Source: Prosopocoilus inquinatus (lineage: Eukaryota > Arthropoda > Insecta > Coleoptera > Lucanidae). From it: a stretch of DNA of 64,000 nt. Positions within the stretch are counted from its first letter, which is position 1; each line of letters begins with the position of its first letter. The notes beneath the pieces were generated by a model. It was given only the letters and a program-made list of their open reading frames with translations. It ran no database searches and was not told where the DNA came from. Location of the stretch: contig CM069877.1 of assembly GCA_036172665.1 (NCBI GenBank), forward strand, positions 22,593,001-22,657,000. The letters are read 5' to 3'. The translations under genes and the position numbers were made by a program. Positions 37,917 to 52,012 of this stretch are shown here, piece after piece.

Positions 37917-40156
37917 CACGTATTGGCGTTGTTCCTGTGATGTATGTAATCGATCCTTACTCATCTATCATGTTATTTGACGTTTGGATGGACTCCAGTA
38001 ACTCTGATGTGAGATACAAAATTCTCGGACGCAGCAGGAGCTGGAAATAGTTTTAAACAAAGCAACACGTATTAGCGTTGTTCCTGTGATGTACCTAATC
38101 GATCCTTACTCATCTATCATGTTATTTTATGTTTGGATGGACTCCAGTAACTCTGATGTGAGATACAAAGTTTTTGGACGCAGCAGAAGCTGGAAATAGT
38201 TTTAAACGAAACAACACGCTTTAGCGTTGTTCCTGTGATGTATCTAATCGATCATAACTCATCTATCATGTTATTTGGCGTTTCGATGGACTCCAGTAAC
38301 TTTGATGTGAGATACGAAGTTCTCGGACGCAGCTGTAGCTGGAAATAGTTTTAAATGAGACAACACGTATTAGCGTTGTTCCTGTGATGTATCTAATCGA
38401 TCCTTACTCATCTATCATGTTATTTTACGTTTGGATGGACTCCAGTAACTCTGATGTGAGATACAAAGTTTTTGAACGCAGCAGAAACTGAAAATAGTTT
38501 CAAACGAAACAACACGCATTAGCGTTGTTCCTGTGATGTACCTAATCGATCCTTACTCATCTATCATGTTATTTTATGTTTGGATGGACTCCAGTAACTC
38601 TGATGTGAGATACAAAGTTTTTCGACGCAGCAGAAGCTGGAAATAGTTTTGAACGAAACAACACGCTTTAGCGTTGTTCCTGTGATGTATCTAATCGATC
38701 CTAACTCATCTATCATGTTATTTGGCGTTTCGATGGACTCCAGTAACTTTCATGTGAGATACGAAGTTCTCGGACGCAGCTGTAGCTGGAAATAGTTTTA
38801 AATGAAACAACACGTATTAGCGTTGTTCCTGTGATGTATCTAATCGATCCTTACTCATCTATCATGTTATTTTACGTTTGGATGGACTCCAGTAACTCTG
38901 ATGTGAGATACAAAGTTTTTGGACGCAGCAGAAGCTGGAAATAGTTTTGAACGAAACAACACGTATTAGCGTTGTTCCTGTGATGTATCTAATCGATCCT
39001 TACTTATCTATCAGGTTATTTGACGTTTCGATGGACTCAAGTAACTCTGATGTGAGATACGACGTTTTCGGACGCAGCAGAAGCTGGAAATAGTTTTAAA
39101 CGAAACAACACGTATTAGCGTTGTTCCTGTGATGTATGTAATCGATCCTTACTAATCTATCATGTTATTTGACGTTTGGATGGACTCCAGTAACTATGAT
39201 GTGAGATACAAAGTTCTCGGACGCAGCAGAAGCTGGAAATAGTTTTAAATGAAACAACACGCATTAGCGTTTTTCCTGTGATGTATCTAATCGATCCTTA
39301 CTCATCTATAATGTTATTTGACGTTTCGATGGACTCTAGTAACTCTGATGTGAGATACGAAGTTTTTGGGCGCAGCAGGAGCTGGAAATAGTTTTAAACA
39401 AAGCAACACGTATTAGCGTTGTTCCTGTGATGTACCTAATCGATCCTTACTCATCTATCATGTTATTTTATGTTTGGATGGACTCCAGTAACTCTGATGT
39501 GAGATACAAAGTTTTTGGACGCAGCAGAAGCTGGAAATAGTTTTGAACGAAACATCACGTATTAGCGTTATTCCTGTGATGTATCTAATCGATCCTTACT
39601 TAGCTACTATGTTATTTGACGTTTCGATGGACTCCAGTAACTTTGATGTGAGATACGAAGTTCTCGGACGCAGCTGTAGCTGGAAATAGTTTTAAATGAA
39701 ACAACACGTATTAGCGTTGTTCCTGTGATGTATCTAATCGATCCTTACTCATCTATCATGTTATTTGGCGTTTCGATGGACTCCAGTAACTTTGATGTGA
39801 GATACGAAGTTCTCGGACGCAGCAGAAGCTGGAAATAGTTTCAAACGAAACAACACGCATTAGCGTTGTTCCTGTGATGTATCTAATCGATTCTTACTCA
39901 TCTATCATGTTATTTGGCGTTTCGATGGACTCCAGTAACTTTGATGTGAGATACGAAGTTTTTGGACGCAGCAGAAGCTGGAAATAGTTTTGAACGAAAC
40001 AACACGTATTAGCGTTGTTCCTGTGATGTATCTAATCGATCCTTACTTAGCTACTATGTTATTTGACGTTTCGATGGACTCTAGTAACTCTATGGTGAGA
40101 TACGAAATTTTCGGACGCAGCCGAAGCTGGAAATAGTTTTAAACGAAACAACACGC
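37917..40156 (+). repeat. Block Q, copy Q1
   Basis: This 2.24-kb block starts with the GTATTGGCG unit carrying AAAATTCTCGG. It contains CATAACTC, GAACGCAGCAGAAACTG, TTTTTCGACGC, ACTTTCATGTG and GGACTCAAGTAAC as private markers. Its last 0.9 kb matches about 16.8-17.7 kb of repeat S, with the CTATAATG and CGATTCTTAC variants. Block Q therefore partly derives from S. Confidence 0.8.
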
Positions 40157-43100
40157 ATTAGCGTTGTTCCTGTGCTGTATCTAATCGATCCTTACTTATC
40201 TATCAGGTTATTTGACGTTTCGATGGACTCCAGTAACTCTGATGTGAGATACGACGTTTTCGGACGCAGCAGAAGCTGGAAATAGTTTTAAACGAAACAA
40301 CACGTATTGGCGTTGTTCCTGTGACGTATGTAATCGATCCTTACTCATCTATCATGTTATTTGACGTTTGGATGGACTCCAGTAACTCTGATGTGAGATA
40401 CAAAGTTTTCGGACGCAGCAGAAGCTGGAAATAGTTTTAAACGAAACAACACGTATTGGCGTTGTTCCTGTGATGTATGTAATCGATCCTTACTCATCTA
40501 TCATGTTATTTGACGTTTCGATGGACTCCAGTAACTCTAATTTGAGATACGAAATTTTCGGACGCAGCAGAAGATGGAAATAGTTTTAAATGAAACAACA
40601 CGCATTAGCGTTGTTCCTGTGATGTATCTAATCGATCCTTACTTATCTATCATGTTATTTGGCGTTTCGATGGACTCTGGTAACTCTGATGTGAGATACG
40701 AAGTTCTTGGGCGCAGCAGGAGCTGGAAATAGTTTTAAACAAAGCAACACGTATTAGCGTTGTTCCTGTGATGTATCTAATCGATCCTTACTCATCTATC
40801 ATGTTATTTTACGTTTGGATGGACTCCAGTAACTCTGATGTGAGATGCAAAGTTTTTGGACGCAGCAGAAGCTGGAAATAGTTTTGAACGAAACAACACG
40901 TATTAGCTTTATTCCTGTGATGTATCTAATCGATCCTTACTTAGCTACTATGTTATTTGACGTTTCGATGGACTCCAGTAACTCTGATGTGAGATACAAA
41001 GTTTTTGGACGCAGCAGAAGCTGGAAATAGTTTTGAACGAAACAACACGTATTAGCAGTGTTCCTGTGATGTATCTAATCGATCCTTACTTAGCTACTAT
41101 GTTATTTGACGTTTCGATGGACTCTAGTAACTCTATGGTGAGATACGAAATTTTCGGACGCAGCAGAAGCTGGAAATAGTTTTAAACGAAACAACACGCA
41201 TTAGCGTTGTTCCTGTGATGTATCTAATCGATCCTTACTCATCTATCATGTTATTTGGCGTTTGGATGGACTCCAGTAACTTTGATGTGAGATACGAAGT
41301 TCTCGGACGCAGCTGTAGCTGGAAATAGTTTTAAATGAAACAACACGTATTAGCGTTGTTCCTGTGATGTATCTAATCGATCCTTACTCATCTATCATGT
41401 TATTTGACGTTTCGATGGACTCTAGTAACTCTGATGTGAGATACGAAGTTCTTGGACGCAGCAGGGGCTGGAAATAGTTTTAAACGAAACAACACGTATT
41501 AGCGTTGTTCCTGTGATGTATCTAATCGATCCTTACTCATCTATCATGTTATTTGGCGTTTCGATGGACCCCAGTAACTCTAATGTAAGATACGAAATTT
41601 TCGGACGCAGCAGAAGCTGGAAATAGTTTCAAACGAAACAACACGCATTAGCGTTGTTCCTGTGATGTATCTAATCGATCCTTACTTAGCTACTATGTTA
41701 TTTGACGTTTCGATGGACTCTAGTAACTCTATGGTGAGATACGAAATTTTCGGACGCAGCCGAAGCTGGAAATAGTTTTAAACGAAACAACACGCATTAG
41801 CGTTGTTCCTGTGATGTATCTAATCGATCCTTACTCATCTATCATGTTATTTGGCGTTTCGATGGACTCCAGTAACTTTGATGTGAGATACGAAGTTCTC
41901 GGACGCAGCAGAAGCTGGAAATAGTTTCAAACGAAACAACACGCATTAGCGTTGTTCCTGTGATGTATCTAATCGATCCTTACTCATCTATCATGTTATT
42001 TGGCGTTTCGATGGACTCCAGTAACTTTGATGTGAGATACGAAGTTTTTGGACGCAGCAGAAGCTGGAAATAGTTTTGAACGAAACAACACGTATTAGCG
42101 TTGTTCCTGTGATGTATCTAATCGATCCTTACTTATCTATCAGGTTATTTGACGTTTCGATGGACTCCAGTAACTCTGATGTGAGATACGACGTTTTCGG
42201 ACGCAGCAGAAGCTGGAAATAGTTTCAAACGAAACAACACGTATTAGCGTTGTTCCTGTGATGTATGTAATCGATCCTTACTAATCTATCATGTTATTTG
42301 ACGTTTGGATGGACTTTGATGTGAGATACGAAGTTCTCGGACGCAGCTGTAGCTGGAAATAGTTTTAAATGAAACAACACGTATTAGCGTTGTTCCTGTG
42401 ATGTATCTAATCGATCCTTACTCATCTATCATGTTATTTTACGTTTGGATGGACTCCAGTAACTCTGATGTGAGATACAAAGTTTTTGGACGCAGCAGAA
42501 GCTGGAAATAGTTTTGAACGAAACAACACGTATTAGCAGTGTTCCTGTGATGTATCTAATCGATCCTTACTTAGCTACTATGTTATTTGACGTTTCGATG
42601 GACTCTAGTAACTCTATGGTGAGATACGAAATTTTCGGACGCAGCAGAAGCTGGAAATAGTTTCAAACGAAACAACACGCATTAGCGTTGTTCCTGTGAT
42701 GTATCTAATCGATCCTTACTCATCTATCATGTTATTTTATGTTTGGATGGACTCCAGTAACTCTGATGTGAGATACAAAGTTTTTGGACGCAGCAGAAGC
42801 TGGAAATAGTTTTAAACGAAACAACACGCTTTAGCGTTGTTCCTGTGATGTATCTAATCGATCATAACTCATCTATCATGTTATTTGGCGTTTCGATGGA
42901 CTCCAGTAACTTTGATGTGAGATACGAAGTTCTCGGACGCAGCTGTAGCTGGAAATAGTTTTAAATGAGACAACACGTATTAGCGTTGTTCCTGTGATGT
43001 ATCTAATCGATCCTTACTCATCTATCATGTTATTTGGCGTTTCGATGGACTCCAGTAACTCTGATGTGAGATACAAAGTTTTCGGACGCAGCAGAAGCTG

Positions 43101-43270
43101 GAAATAGTTTTAAATGAAACAACACCTATTAGCGTTGTTCCTGTGCTGTATCTAATCGATCCTCACTTATCTATCAGGTTATTTGACGTTTCGATGGACT
43201 CCAGTAACTCTGATGTGAGATACGACGTTTTCGGACGTAGCAGAAGCTGGAAATAGTTTTAAACGAAACA
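40157..43270 (+). repeat. Block P, copy P2
   Basis: Matches P1 at 5,355 bp (GAGATGCAAAG at 40845, 140-bp unit at 42215). Its first unit reads GCATTAGCG rather than the CCTATTAGCG of P1 and P3. A chimeric stretch of about 110 bp (43271-43381) joins it directly to R2 without an intervening Q. Confidence 0.85.
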
Positions 43271-43381
43271 ACACGCATTAGCGTTGTTCCTGTGATGTAT
43301 CTAATCGATCCTTACTCATCTATCATGTTATTTGGCGTTTCGATGGACTCCAGTAACTCTGATGTGAGATACGACGTTTTC

Positions 43382-46300
43382 GGACGCAGCAGAAGCTGGA
43401 AATAGTTTTGAACGAAACAACACGTATTAGCAGTGTTCCTGTGATGTATCTAAACGATCCTTACTTAGCTACTATGTTATTTGACGTTTCGATGGACTCT
43501 AGTAACTCTATGGTGAGATACGAAATTTTCGGACGCAGCAGAAGCTGGAAATAGTTTTAAATGAAACAACACGTATTAGCGTTGTTCCTGTGATGTATCT
43601 AATCGATCCTTACTCATCTATTATGTTATTTGACGTTTCGATGGACTCTAGTAACTCTGATGTGAGATACGAAGTTCTTGGACGCAGCAGGAGCTGGAAA
43701 TAGTTTTAAACGAAACAACACGTATTAGCGTTGTTCCTGTGATGTATCTAATCGATCCTTACTCATCTATCATGTTATTTGGCGTTTCGATGGACCGAAG
43801 TAACTCTAATGTAAGATACGAAATTTTCGGACGCAGCAGAAGCTGGAAATAGTTTCAAACGAAACAACACGCATTAGCGTTGTTCCTGTGATGTATCTAA
43901 TCGATCCTTACTCATCTATCATGTTATTTGGCGTTTCGATGGACTCCAGTAACTTTGATGTGAGATACGAAGTTTTTGGACGCAGCAGAAGCTGGAAATA
44001 GTTTTGAACGAAACAACACGTATTAGCGTTGTTCCTGTGATGTATGTAATCGATCCTTACTAATCTATCATGTTATTTGACGTTTGGATGGACTTTGATG
44101 TGAGATACGAAGTTCTCGGACGCAGCTGTAGCTGGAAATAGTTTTAAATGAAACAACACGTATTAGCGTTGTTCCTGTGATGTATCTAATCGATCCTTAC
44201 TCATCTATCATGTTATTTTACGTTTGGATGGACTCCAGTAACTCTGATGTGAGATACAAAGTTTTTGGACGCAGCAGAAGCTGGAAATAGTTTTGAACGA
44301 AACAACACGTATTAGCAGTGTTCCTGTGATGTATCTAATCGATCCTTACTTAGCTACTATGTTATTTGACGTTTCGATGGACTCTAGTAACTCTATGGTG
44401 AGATACGAAATTTTCGGACGCAGCAGAAGCTGGAAATAGTTTCAAACGAAACAACACGCATTAGCGTTGTTCCTGTGATGTATCTAATCGATCCTTACTC
44501 ATCTATCATGTTATTTGGCGTTTCGATGGACTCCAGTAACTTTGATGTGAGATACGAAGTTCTCGGACGCAGCTGAAGCTAGAAATAGTTTTAAACGAAA
44601 CAACACGCATTAGCGTTGTTCCTGTGCTGTATCTAATCGATCCTTACTTATCTATCAGGTTATTTGACGTTTCGATGGACTCCAGTAACTCTGATGTGAG
44701 ATACGACGTTTTCGGACGCAGCAGAAGCTGGAAATAGTTTTAAACGAAACAACACGTATTAGCGTTATTCCTGTGATGTATGTAATCGATCCTTACTCAT
44801 CTATCATGTTATTTGACGTTTGGATGGACTCCAGTAACTCTGATGTGAGATACAAAGTTCTCGGACGCAGCAGAAGCTGGAAATAGTTTTAAATGAAACA
44901 ACACGCATTAGCGTTGTTCCTGTGATGTATCTAATCGATCCTTACTCATCTATCATGTTATTTGACGTTTCGATGGACTCTAGTAACTCTGATGTGAGAT
45001 ACAAAGTTTTTGGACGCAGCAGAAGCTGGAAATAGTTTTAAACGAAACAACACGTATTAGCGTTGTTCCTGTGATGTATCTAATCGATCCTTACTCATCT
45101 ATCATGTTATTTTACGTTTGGATGGACTCCAGTAACTCTGAAATAGTTTTAAATGAAACAACACGTATTAGCGTTGTTCCTGTGATGTATCTAATCGATC
45201 CTTACTCATCTATCATGTTATTTGACGTTTCGATGGACTCTAGTAACTCTGATGTGAGATACGAAGTTCTTGGACGCAGCAGGAGCTGGAAATAGTTTTA
45301 AACGAAACAACACGTATTAGCGTTGTTCCTGTGATGTATCTAATCGATCCTTACTCATCTATCATGTTATTTGGCGTTTCGATGGACCCCAGTAACTCTA
45401 ATGTAAGATACGACATTTTCGGACGCAGCAGAAGCTGGAAATAGTTTCAAACGAAACAACACGCATTAGCGTTGTTCCTGTGATGTATCTAATCGATCCT
45501 TACTCATCTATCATGTTATTTGGCGTTTCGATGGACTCCAGTAACTTTGATGTGAGATACGAAGTTCTCAGACGCACCTGAAGCTAGAAATAGTTTTAAA
45601 CGAAACAACACGCATTAGCGTTGTTCCTGTGCTGTATCTAATCGATCCTTATTTATCTATCAGGTTATTTGACGTTTCGATGGACTCCAGTAACTCTGAT
45701 GTGAGATACGACGTTTTCGGACGCAGCAGAAGCTGGAAATAGTTTTAAACGAAACAACACGTATTAGCGTTGTTCCTGTGATGTATGTAATCGATCCTTA
45801 CTCATCTATCATGTTATTTGACGTTTGGATGGACTCCAGTAACTCTGATGTGAGATACAAAGTTCTCGGACGCAGCAGAAGCTGGAAATAGTTTTAAATG
45901 AAACAACACGCATTAGCGTTGTTCCTGTGATGTATCTAATCGATCCTTACTCATCTATCATGTTATTTGACGTTTCGATGGACTCTAGTAACTCTGATGT
46001 GAGATACGAAGTTTTTGGGCGCAGCAGGAGCTGGAAATAGTTTTAAACAAAGCAACACGTATTAGCGTTGTTCCTGTGATGTACCTAATCGATCCTTACT
46101 CATCTATCATGTTATTTTATGTTTGGATGGACTCCAGTAACTCTGATGTGAGATACAAAGTTTTTGGACGCAGTAGAAGCTGGAAATAGTTTTGAACGAA
46201 ACATCACGTATTAGCGTTGTTCCTGTGATGTATCTAATCGATCCTTACTTAGCTACTATGTTATTTGACGTTTCGATGGACTCCAGTAACTCTATGGTGA

Positions 46301-46660
46301 GATACGAAATTTTCGGACGCAGCAGAAGCTGGAAATAGTTTTAAACGAAACAACACGCTTTAGCGTTGTTCCTGTGATGTATCTAATCGATCCTAACTCA
46401 TCTATCATGTTATTTGGCGTATCGATGGACTCTAGTAACTTTGATGTGAGATACGAAGTTCTCGGACGCAGCTGTAGCTGGAAATAGTTTTAAATGAAAC
46501 AACACGTATTAGCGTTGTTCCTGTGATGTATCTAATCGATCCTTACTCATCTATCATGTTATTTTACGTTTGGATGGACTCCAGTAACTCTGATGTGAGA
46601 TACAAAGTTTTCGGACGCAGCAGAAGCTGGAAATAGTTTTAAATGAAACAACACCTATTA
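43382..46660 (+). repeat. Block R, copy R2
   Basis: Matches R1 throughout, including the private GACATTTTCGG change near 45411 (33559 in R1). It keeps the three bases that R1 has lost. The 140-bp unit is at 43994 and the 111-bp unit at 45028. Confidence 0.85.
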
Positions 46661-49600
46661 GCGTTGTTCCTGTGCTGTATCTAATCGATCCTTACTTATC
46701 TATCAGGTTATTTGACGTTTCGATGGACTCCAGTAACTCTGATGTGAGATACGACGTTTTCGGACGCAGCAGAAGCTGGAAATAGTTTTAAACGAAACAA
46801 CACGTATTGGCGTTGTTCCTGTGACGTATGTAATCGATCCTTACTCATCTATCATGTTATTTGACGTTTGGATGGACTCCAGTAACTCTGATGTGAGATA
46901 CAAAGTTTTCGGACGCAGCAGAAGCTGGAAATAGTTTTAAACGAAACAACACGTATTGGCGTTGTTCCTGTGATGTATGTAATCGATCCTTACTCATCTA
47001 TCATGTTATTTGACGTTTCGATGGACTCCAGTAACTCTAATTTGAGATACGAAATTTTCGGACGCAGCAGAAGATGGAAATAGTTTTAAATGAAACAACA
47101 CGCATTAGCGTTGTTCCTGTGATGTATCTAATCGATCCTTACTTATCTATCATGTTATTTGGCGTTTCGATGGACTCTGGTAACTCTGATGTGAGATACG
47201 AAGTTCTTGGGCGCAGCAGGAGCTGGAAATAGTTTTAAACAAAGCAACACGTATTAGCGTTGTTCCTGTGATGTATCTAATCGATCCTTACTCATCTATC
47301 ATGTTATTTTACGTTTGGATGGACTCCAGTAACTCTGATGTGAGATGCAAAGTTTTTGGACGCAGCAGAAGCTGGAAATAGTTTTGAACGAAACAACACG
47401 TATTAGCTTTATTCCTGTGATGTATCTAATCGATCCTTACTTAGCTACTATGTTATTTGACGTTTCGATGGACTCCAGTAACTCTGATGTGAGATACAAA
47501 GTTTTTGGACGCAGCAGAAGCTGGAAATAGTTTTGAACGAAACAACACGTATTAGCAGTGTTCCTGTGATGTATCTAATCGATCCTTACTTAGCTACTAT
47601 GTTATTTGACGTTTCGATGGACTCTAGTAACTCTATGGTGAGATACGAAATTTTCGGACGCAGCAGAAGCTGGAAATAGTTTTAAACGAAACAACACGCA
47701 TTAGCGTTGTTCCTGTGATGTATCTAATCGATCCTTACTCATCTATCATGTTATTTGGCGTTTGGATGGACTCCAGTAACTTTGATGTGAGATACGAAGT
47801 TCTCGGACGCAGCTGTAGCTGGAAATAGTTTTAAATGAAACAACACGTATTAGCGTTGTTCCTGTGATGTATCTAATCGATCCTTACTCATCTATCATGT
47901 TATTTGACGTTTCGATGGACTCTAGTAACTCTGATGTGAGATACGAAGTTCTTGGACGCAGCAGGGGCTGGAAATAGTTTTAAACGAAACAACACGTATT
48001 AGCGTTGTTCCTGTGATGTATCTAATCGATCCTTACTCATCTATCATGTTATTTGGCGTTTCGATGGACCCCAGTAACTCTAATGTAAGATACGAAATTT
48101 TCGGACGCAGCAGAAGCTGGAAATAGTTTCAAACGAAACAACACGCATTAGCGTTGTTCCTGTGATGTATCTAATCGATCCTTACTTAGCTACTATGTTA
48201 TTTGACGTTTCGATGGACTCTAGTAACTCTATGGTGAGATACGAAATTTTCGGACGCAGCCGAAGCTGGAAATAGTTTTAAACGAAACAACACGCATTAG
48301 CGTTGTTCCTGTGATGTATCTAATCGATCCTTACTCATCTATCATGTTATTTGGCGTTTCGATGGACTCCAGTAACTTTGATGTGAGATACGAAGTTCTC
48401 GGACGCAGCAGAAGCTGGAAATAGTTTCAAACGAAACAACACGCATTAGCGTTGTTCCTGTGATGTATCTAATCGATCCTTACTCATCTATCATGTTATT
48501 TGGCGTTTCGATGGACTCCAGTAACTTTGATGTGAGATACGAAGTTTTTGGACGCAGCAGAAGCTGGAAATAGTTTTGAACGAAACAACACGTATTAGCG
48601 TTGTTCCTGTGATGTATCTAATCGATCCTTACTTATCTATCAGGTTATTTGACGTTTCGATGGACTCCAGTAACTCTGATGTGAGATACGACGTTTTCGG
48701 ACGCAGCAGAAGCTGGAAATAGTTTCAAACGAAACAACACGTATTAGCGTTGTTCCTGTGATGTATGTAATCGATCCTTACTAATCTATCATGTTATTTG
48801 ACGTTTGGATGGACTTTGATGTGAGATACGAAGTTCTCGGACGCAGCTGTAGCTGGAAATAGTTTTAAATGAAACAACACGTATTAGCGTTGTTCCTGTG
48901 ATGTATCTAATCGATCCTTACTCATCTATCATGTTATTTTACGTTTGGATGGACTCCAGTAACTCTGATGTGAGATACAAAGTTTTTGGACGCAGCAGAA
49001 GCTGGAAATAGTTTTGAACGAAACAACACGTATTAGCAGTGTTCCTGTGATGTATCTAATCGATCCTTACTTAGCTACTATGTTATTTGACGTTTCGATG
49101 GACTCTAGTAACTCTATGGTGAGATACGAAATTTTCGGACGCAGCAGAAGCTGGAAATAGTTTCAAACGAAACAACACGCATTAGCGTTGTTCCTGTGAT
49201 GTATCTAATCGATCCTTACTCATCTATCATGTTATTTTATGTTTGGATGGACTCCAGTAACTCTGATGTGAGATACAAAGTTTTTGGACGCAGCAGAAGC
49301 TGGAAATAGTTTTAAACGAAACAACACGCTTTAGCGTTGTTCCTGTGATGTATCTAATCGATCATAACTCATCTATCATGTTATTTGGCGTTTCGATGGA
49401 CTCCAGTAACTTTGATGTGAGATACGAAGTTCTCGGACGCAGCTGTAGCTGGAAATAGTTTTAAATGAGACAACACGTATTAGCGTTGTTCCTGTGATGT
49501 ATCTAATCGATCCTTACTCATCTATCATGTTATTTGGCGTTTCGATGGACTCCAGTAACTCTGATGTGAGATACAAAGTTTTCGGACGCAGCAGAAGCTG

Positions 49601-49771
49601 GAAATAGTTTTAAATGAAACAACACCTATTAGCGTTGTTCCTGTGCTGTATCTAATCGATCCTCACTTATCTATCAGGTTATTTGACGTTTCGATGGACT
49701 CCAGTAACTCTGATGTGAGATACGACGTTTTCGGACGTAGCAGAAGCTGGAAATAGTTTTAAACGAAACAA
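46661..49771 (+). repeat. Block P, copy P3
   Basis: Same markers as P1 at an offset of 11,855 bp: GAGATGCAAAG (47345), CAGGGGCTGG (about 47961) and the 140-bp unit (48715). No length change from P1 is visible. Confidence 0.85.
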
Positions 49772-52012
49772 CACGTATTGGCGTTGTTCCTGTGATGTAT
49801 GTAATCGATCCTTACTCATCTATCATGTTATTTGACGTTTGGATGGACTCCAGTAACTCTGATGTGAGATACAAAATTCTCGGACGCAGCAGGAGCTGGA
49901 AATAGTTTTAAACAAAGCAACACGTATTAGCGTTGTTCCTGTGATGTACCTAATCGATCCTTACTCATCTATCATGTTATTTTATGTTTGGATGGACTCC
50001 AGTAACTCTGATGTGAGATACAAAGTTTTTGGACGCAGCAGAAGCTGGAAATAGTTTTAAACGAAACAACACGCTTTAGCGTTGTTCCTGTGATGTATCT
50101 AATCGATCATAACTCATCTATCATGTTATTTGGCGTTTCGATGGACTCCAGTAACTTTGATGTGAGATACGAAGTTCTCGGACGCAGCTGTAGCTGGAAA
50201 TAGTTTTAAATGAGACAACACGTATTAGCGTTGTTCCTGTGATGTATCTAATCGATCCTTACTCATCTATCATGTTATTTTACGTTTGGATGGACTCCAG
50301 TAACTCTGATGTGAGATACAAAGTTTTTGAACGCAGCAGAAACTGAAAATAGTTTCAAACGAAACAACACGCATTAGCGTTGTTCCTGTGATGTACCTAA
50401 TCGATCCTTACTCATCTATCATGTTATTTTATGTTTGGATGGACTCCAGTAACTCTGATGTGAGATACAAAGTTTTTCGACGCAGCAGAAGCTGGAAATA
50501 GTTTTGAACGAAACAACACGCTTTAGCGTTGTTCCTGTGATGTATCTAATCGATCCTAACTCATCTATCATGTTATTTGGCGTTTCGATGGACTCCAGTA
50601 ACTTTCATGTGAGATACGAAGTTCTCGGACGCAGCTGTAGCTGGAAATAGTTTTAAATGAAACAACACGTATTAGCGTTGTTCCTGTGATGTATCTAATC
50701 GATCCTTACTCATCTATCATGTTATTTTACGTTTGGATGGACTCCAGTAACTCTGATGTGAGATACAAAGTTTTTGGACGCAGCAGAAGCTGGAAATAGT
50801 TTTGAACGAAACAACACGTATTAGCGTTGTTCCTGTGATGTATCTAATCGATCCTTACTTATCTATCAGGTTATTTGACGTTTCGATGGACTCAAGTAAC
50901 TCTGATGTGAGATACGACGTTTTCGGACGCAGCAGAAGCTGGAAATAGTTTTAAACGAAACAACACGTATTAGCGTTGTTCCTGTGATGTATGTAATCGA
51001 TCCTTACTAATCTATCATGTTATTTGACGTTTGGATGGACTCCAGTAACTATGATGTGAGATACAAAGTTCTCGGACGCAGCAGAAGCTGGAAATAGTTT
51101 TAAATGAAACAACACGCATTAGCGTTTTTCCTGTGATGTATCTAATCGATCCTTACTCATCTATAATGTTATTTGACGTTTCGATGGACTCTAGTAACTC
51201 TGATGTGAGATACGAAGTTTTTGGGCGCAGCAGGAGCTGGAAATAGTTTTAAACAAAGCAACACGTATTAGCGTTGTTCCTGTGATGTACCTAATCGATC
51301 CTTACTCATCTATCATGTTATTTTATGTTTGGATGGACTCCAGTAACTCTGATGTGAGATACAAAGTTTTTGGACGCAGCAGAAGCTGGAAATAGTTTTG
51401 AACGAAACATCACGTATTAGCGTTATTCCTGTGATGTATCTAATCGATCCTTACTTAGCTACTATGTTATTTGACGTTTCGATGGACTCCAGTAACTTTG
51501 ATGTGAGATACGAAGTTCTCGGACGCAGCTGTAGCTGGAAATAGTTTTAAATGAAACAACACGTATTAGCGTTGTTCCTGTGATGTATCTAATCGATCCT
51601 TACTCATCTATCATGTTATTTGGCGTTTCGATGGACTCCAGTAACTTTGATGTGAGATACGAAGTTCTCGGACGCAGCAGAAGCTGGAAATAGTTTCAAA
51701 CGAAACAACACGCATTAGCGTTGTTCCTGTGATGTATCTAATCGATTCTTACTCATCTATCATGTTATTTGGCGTTTCGATGGACTCCAGTAACTTTGAT
51801 GTGAGATACGAAGTTTTTGGACGCAGCAGAAGCTGGAAATAGTTTTGAACGAAACAACACGTATTAGCGTTGTTCCTGTGATGTATCTAATCGATCCTTA
51901 CTTAGCTACTATGTTATTTGACGTTTCGATGGACTCTAGTAACTCTATGGTGAGATACGAAATTTTCGGACGCAGCCGAAGCTGGAAATAGTTTTAAACG
52001 AAACAACACGCA
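49772..52012 (+). repeat. Block Q, copy Q2
   Basis: Matches Q1 at 11,855 bp, including the GAACGCAGCAGAAACTGAAAATAG variant (about 50330), which Q3 does not share. Confidence 0.85.
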
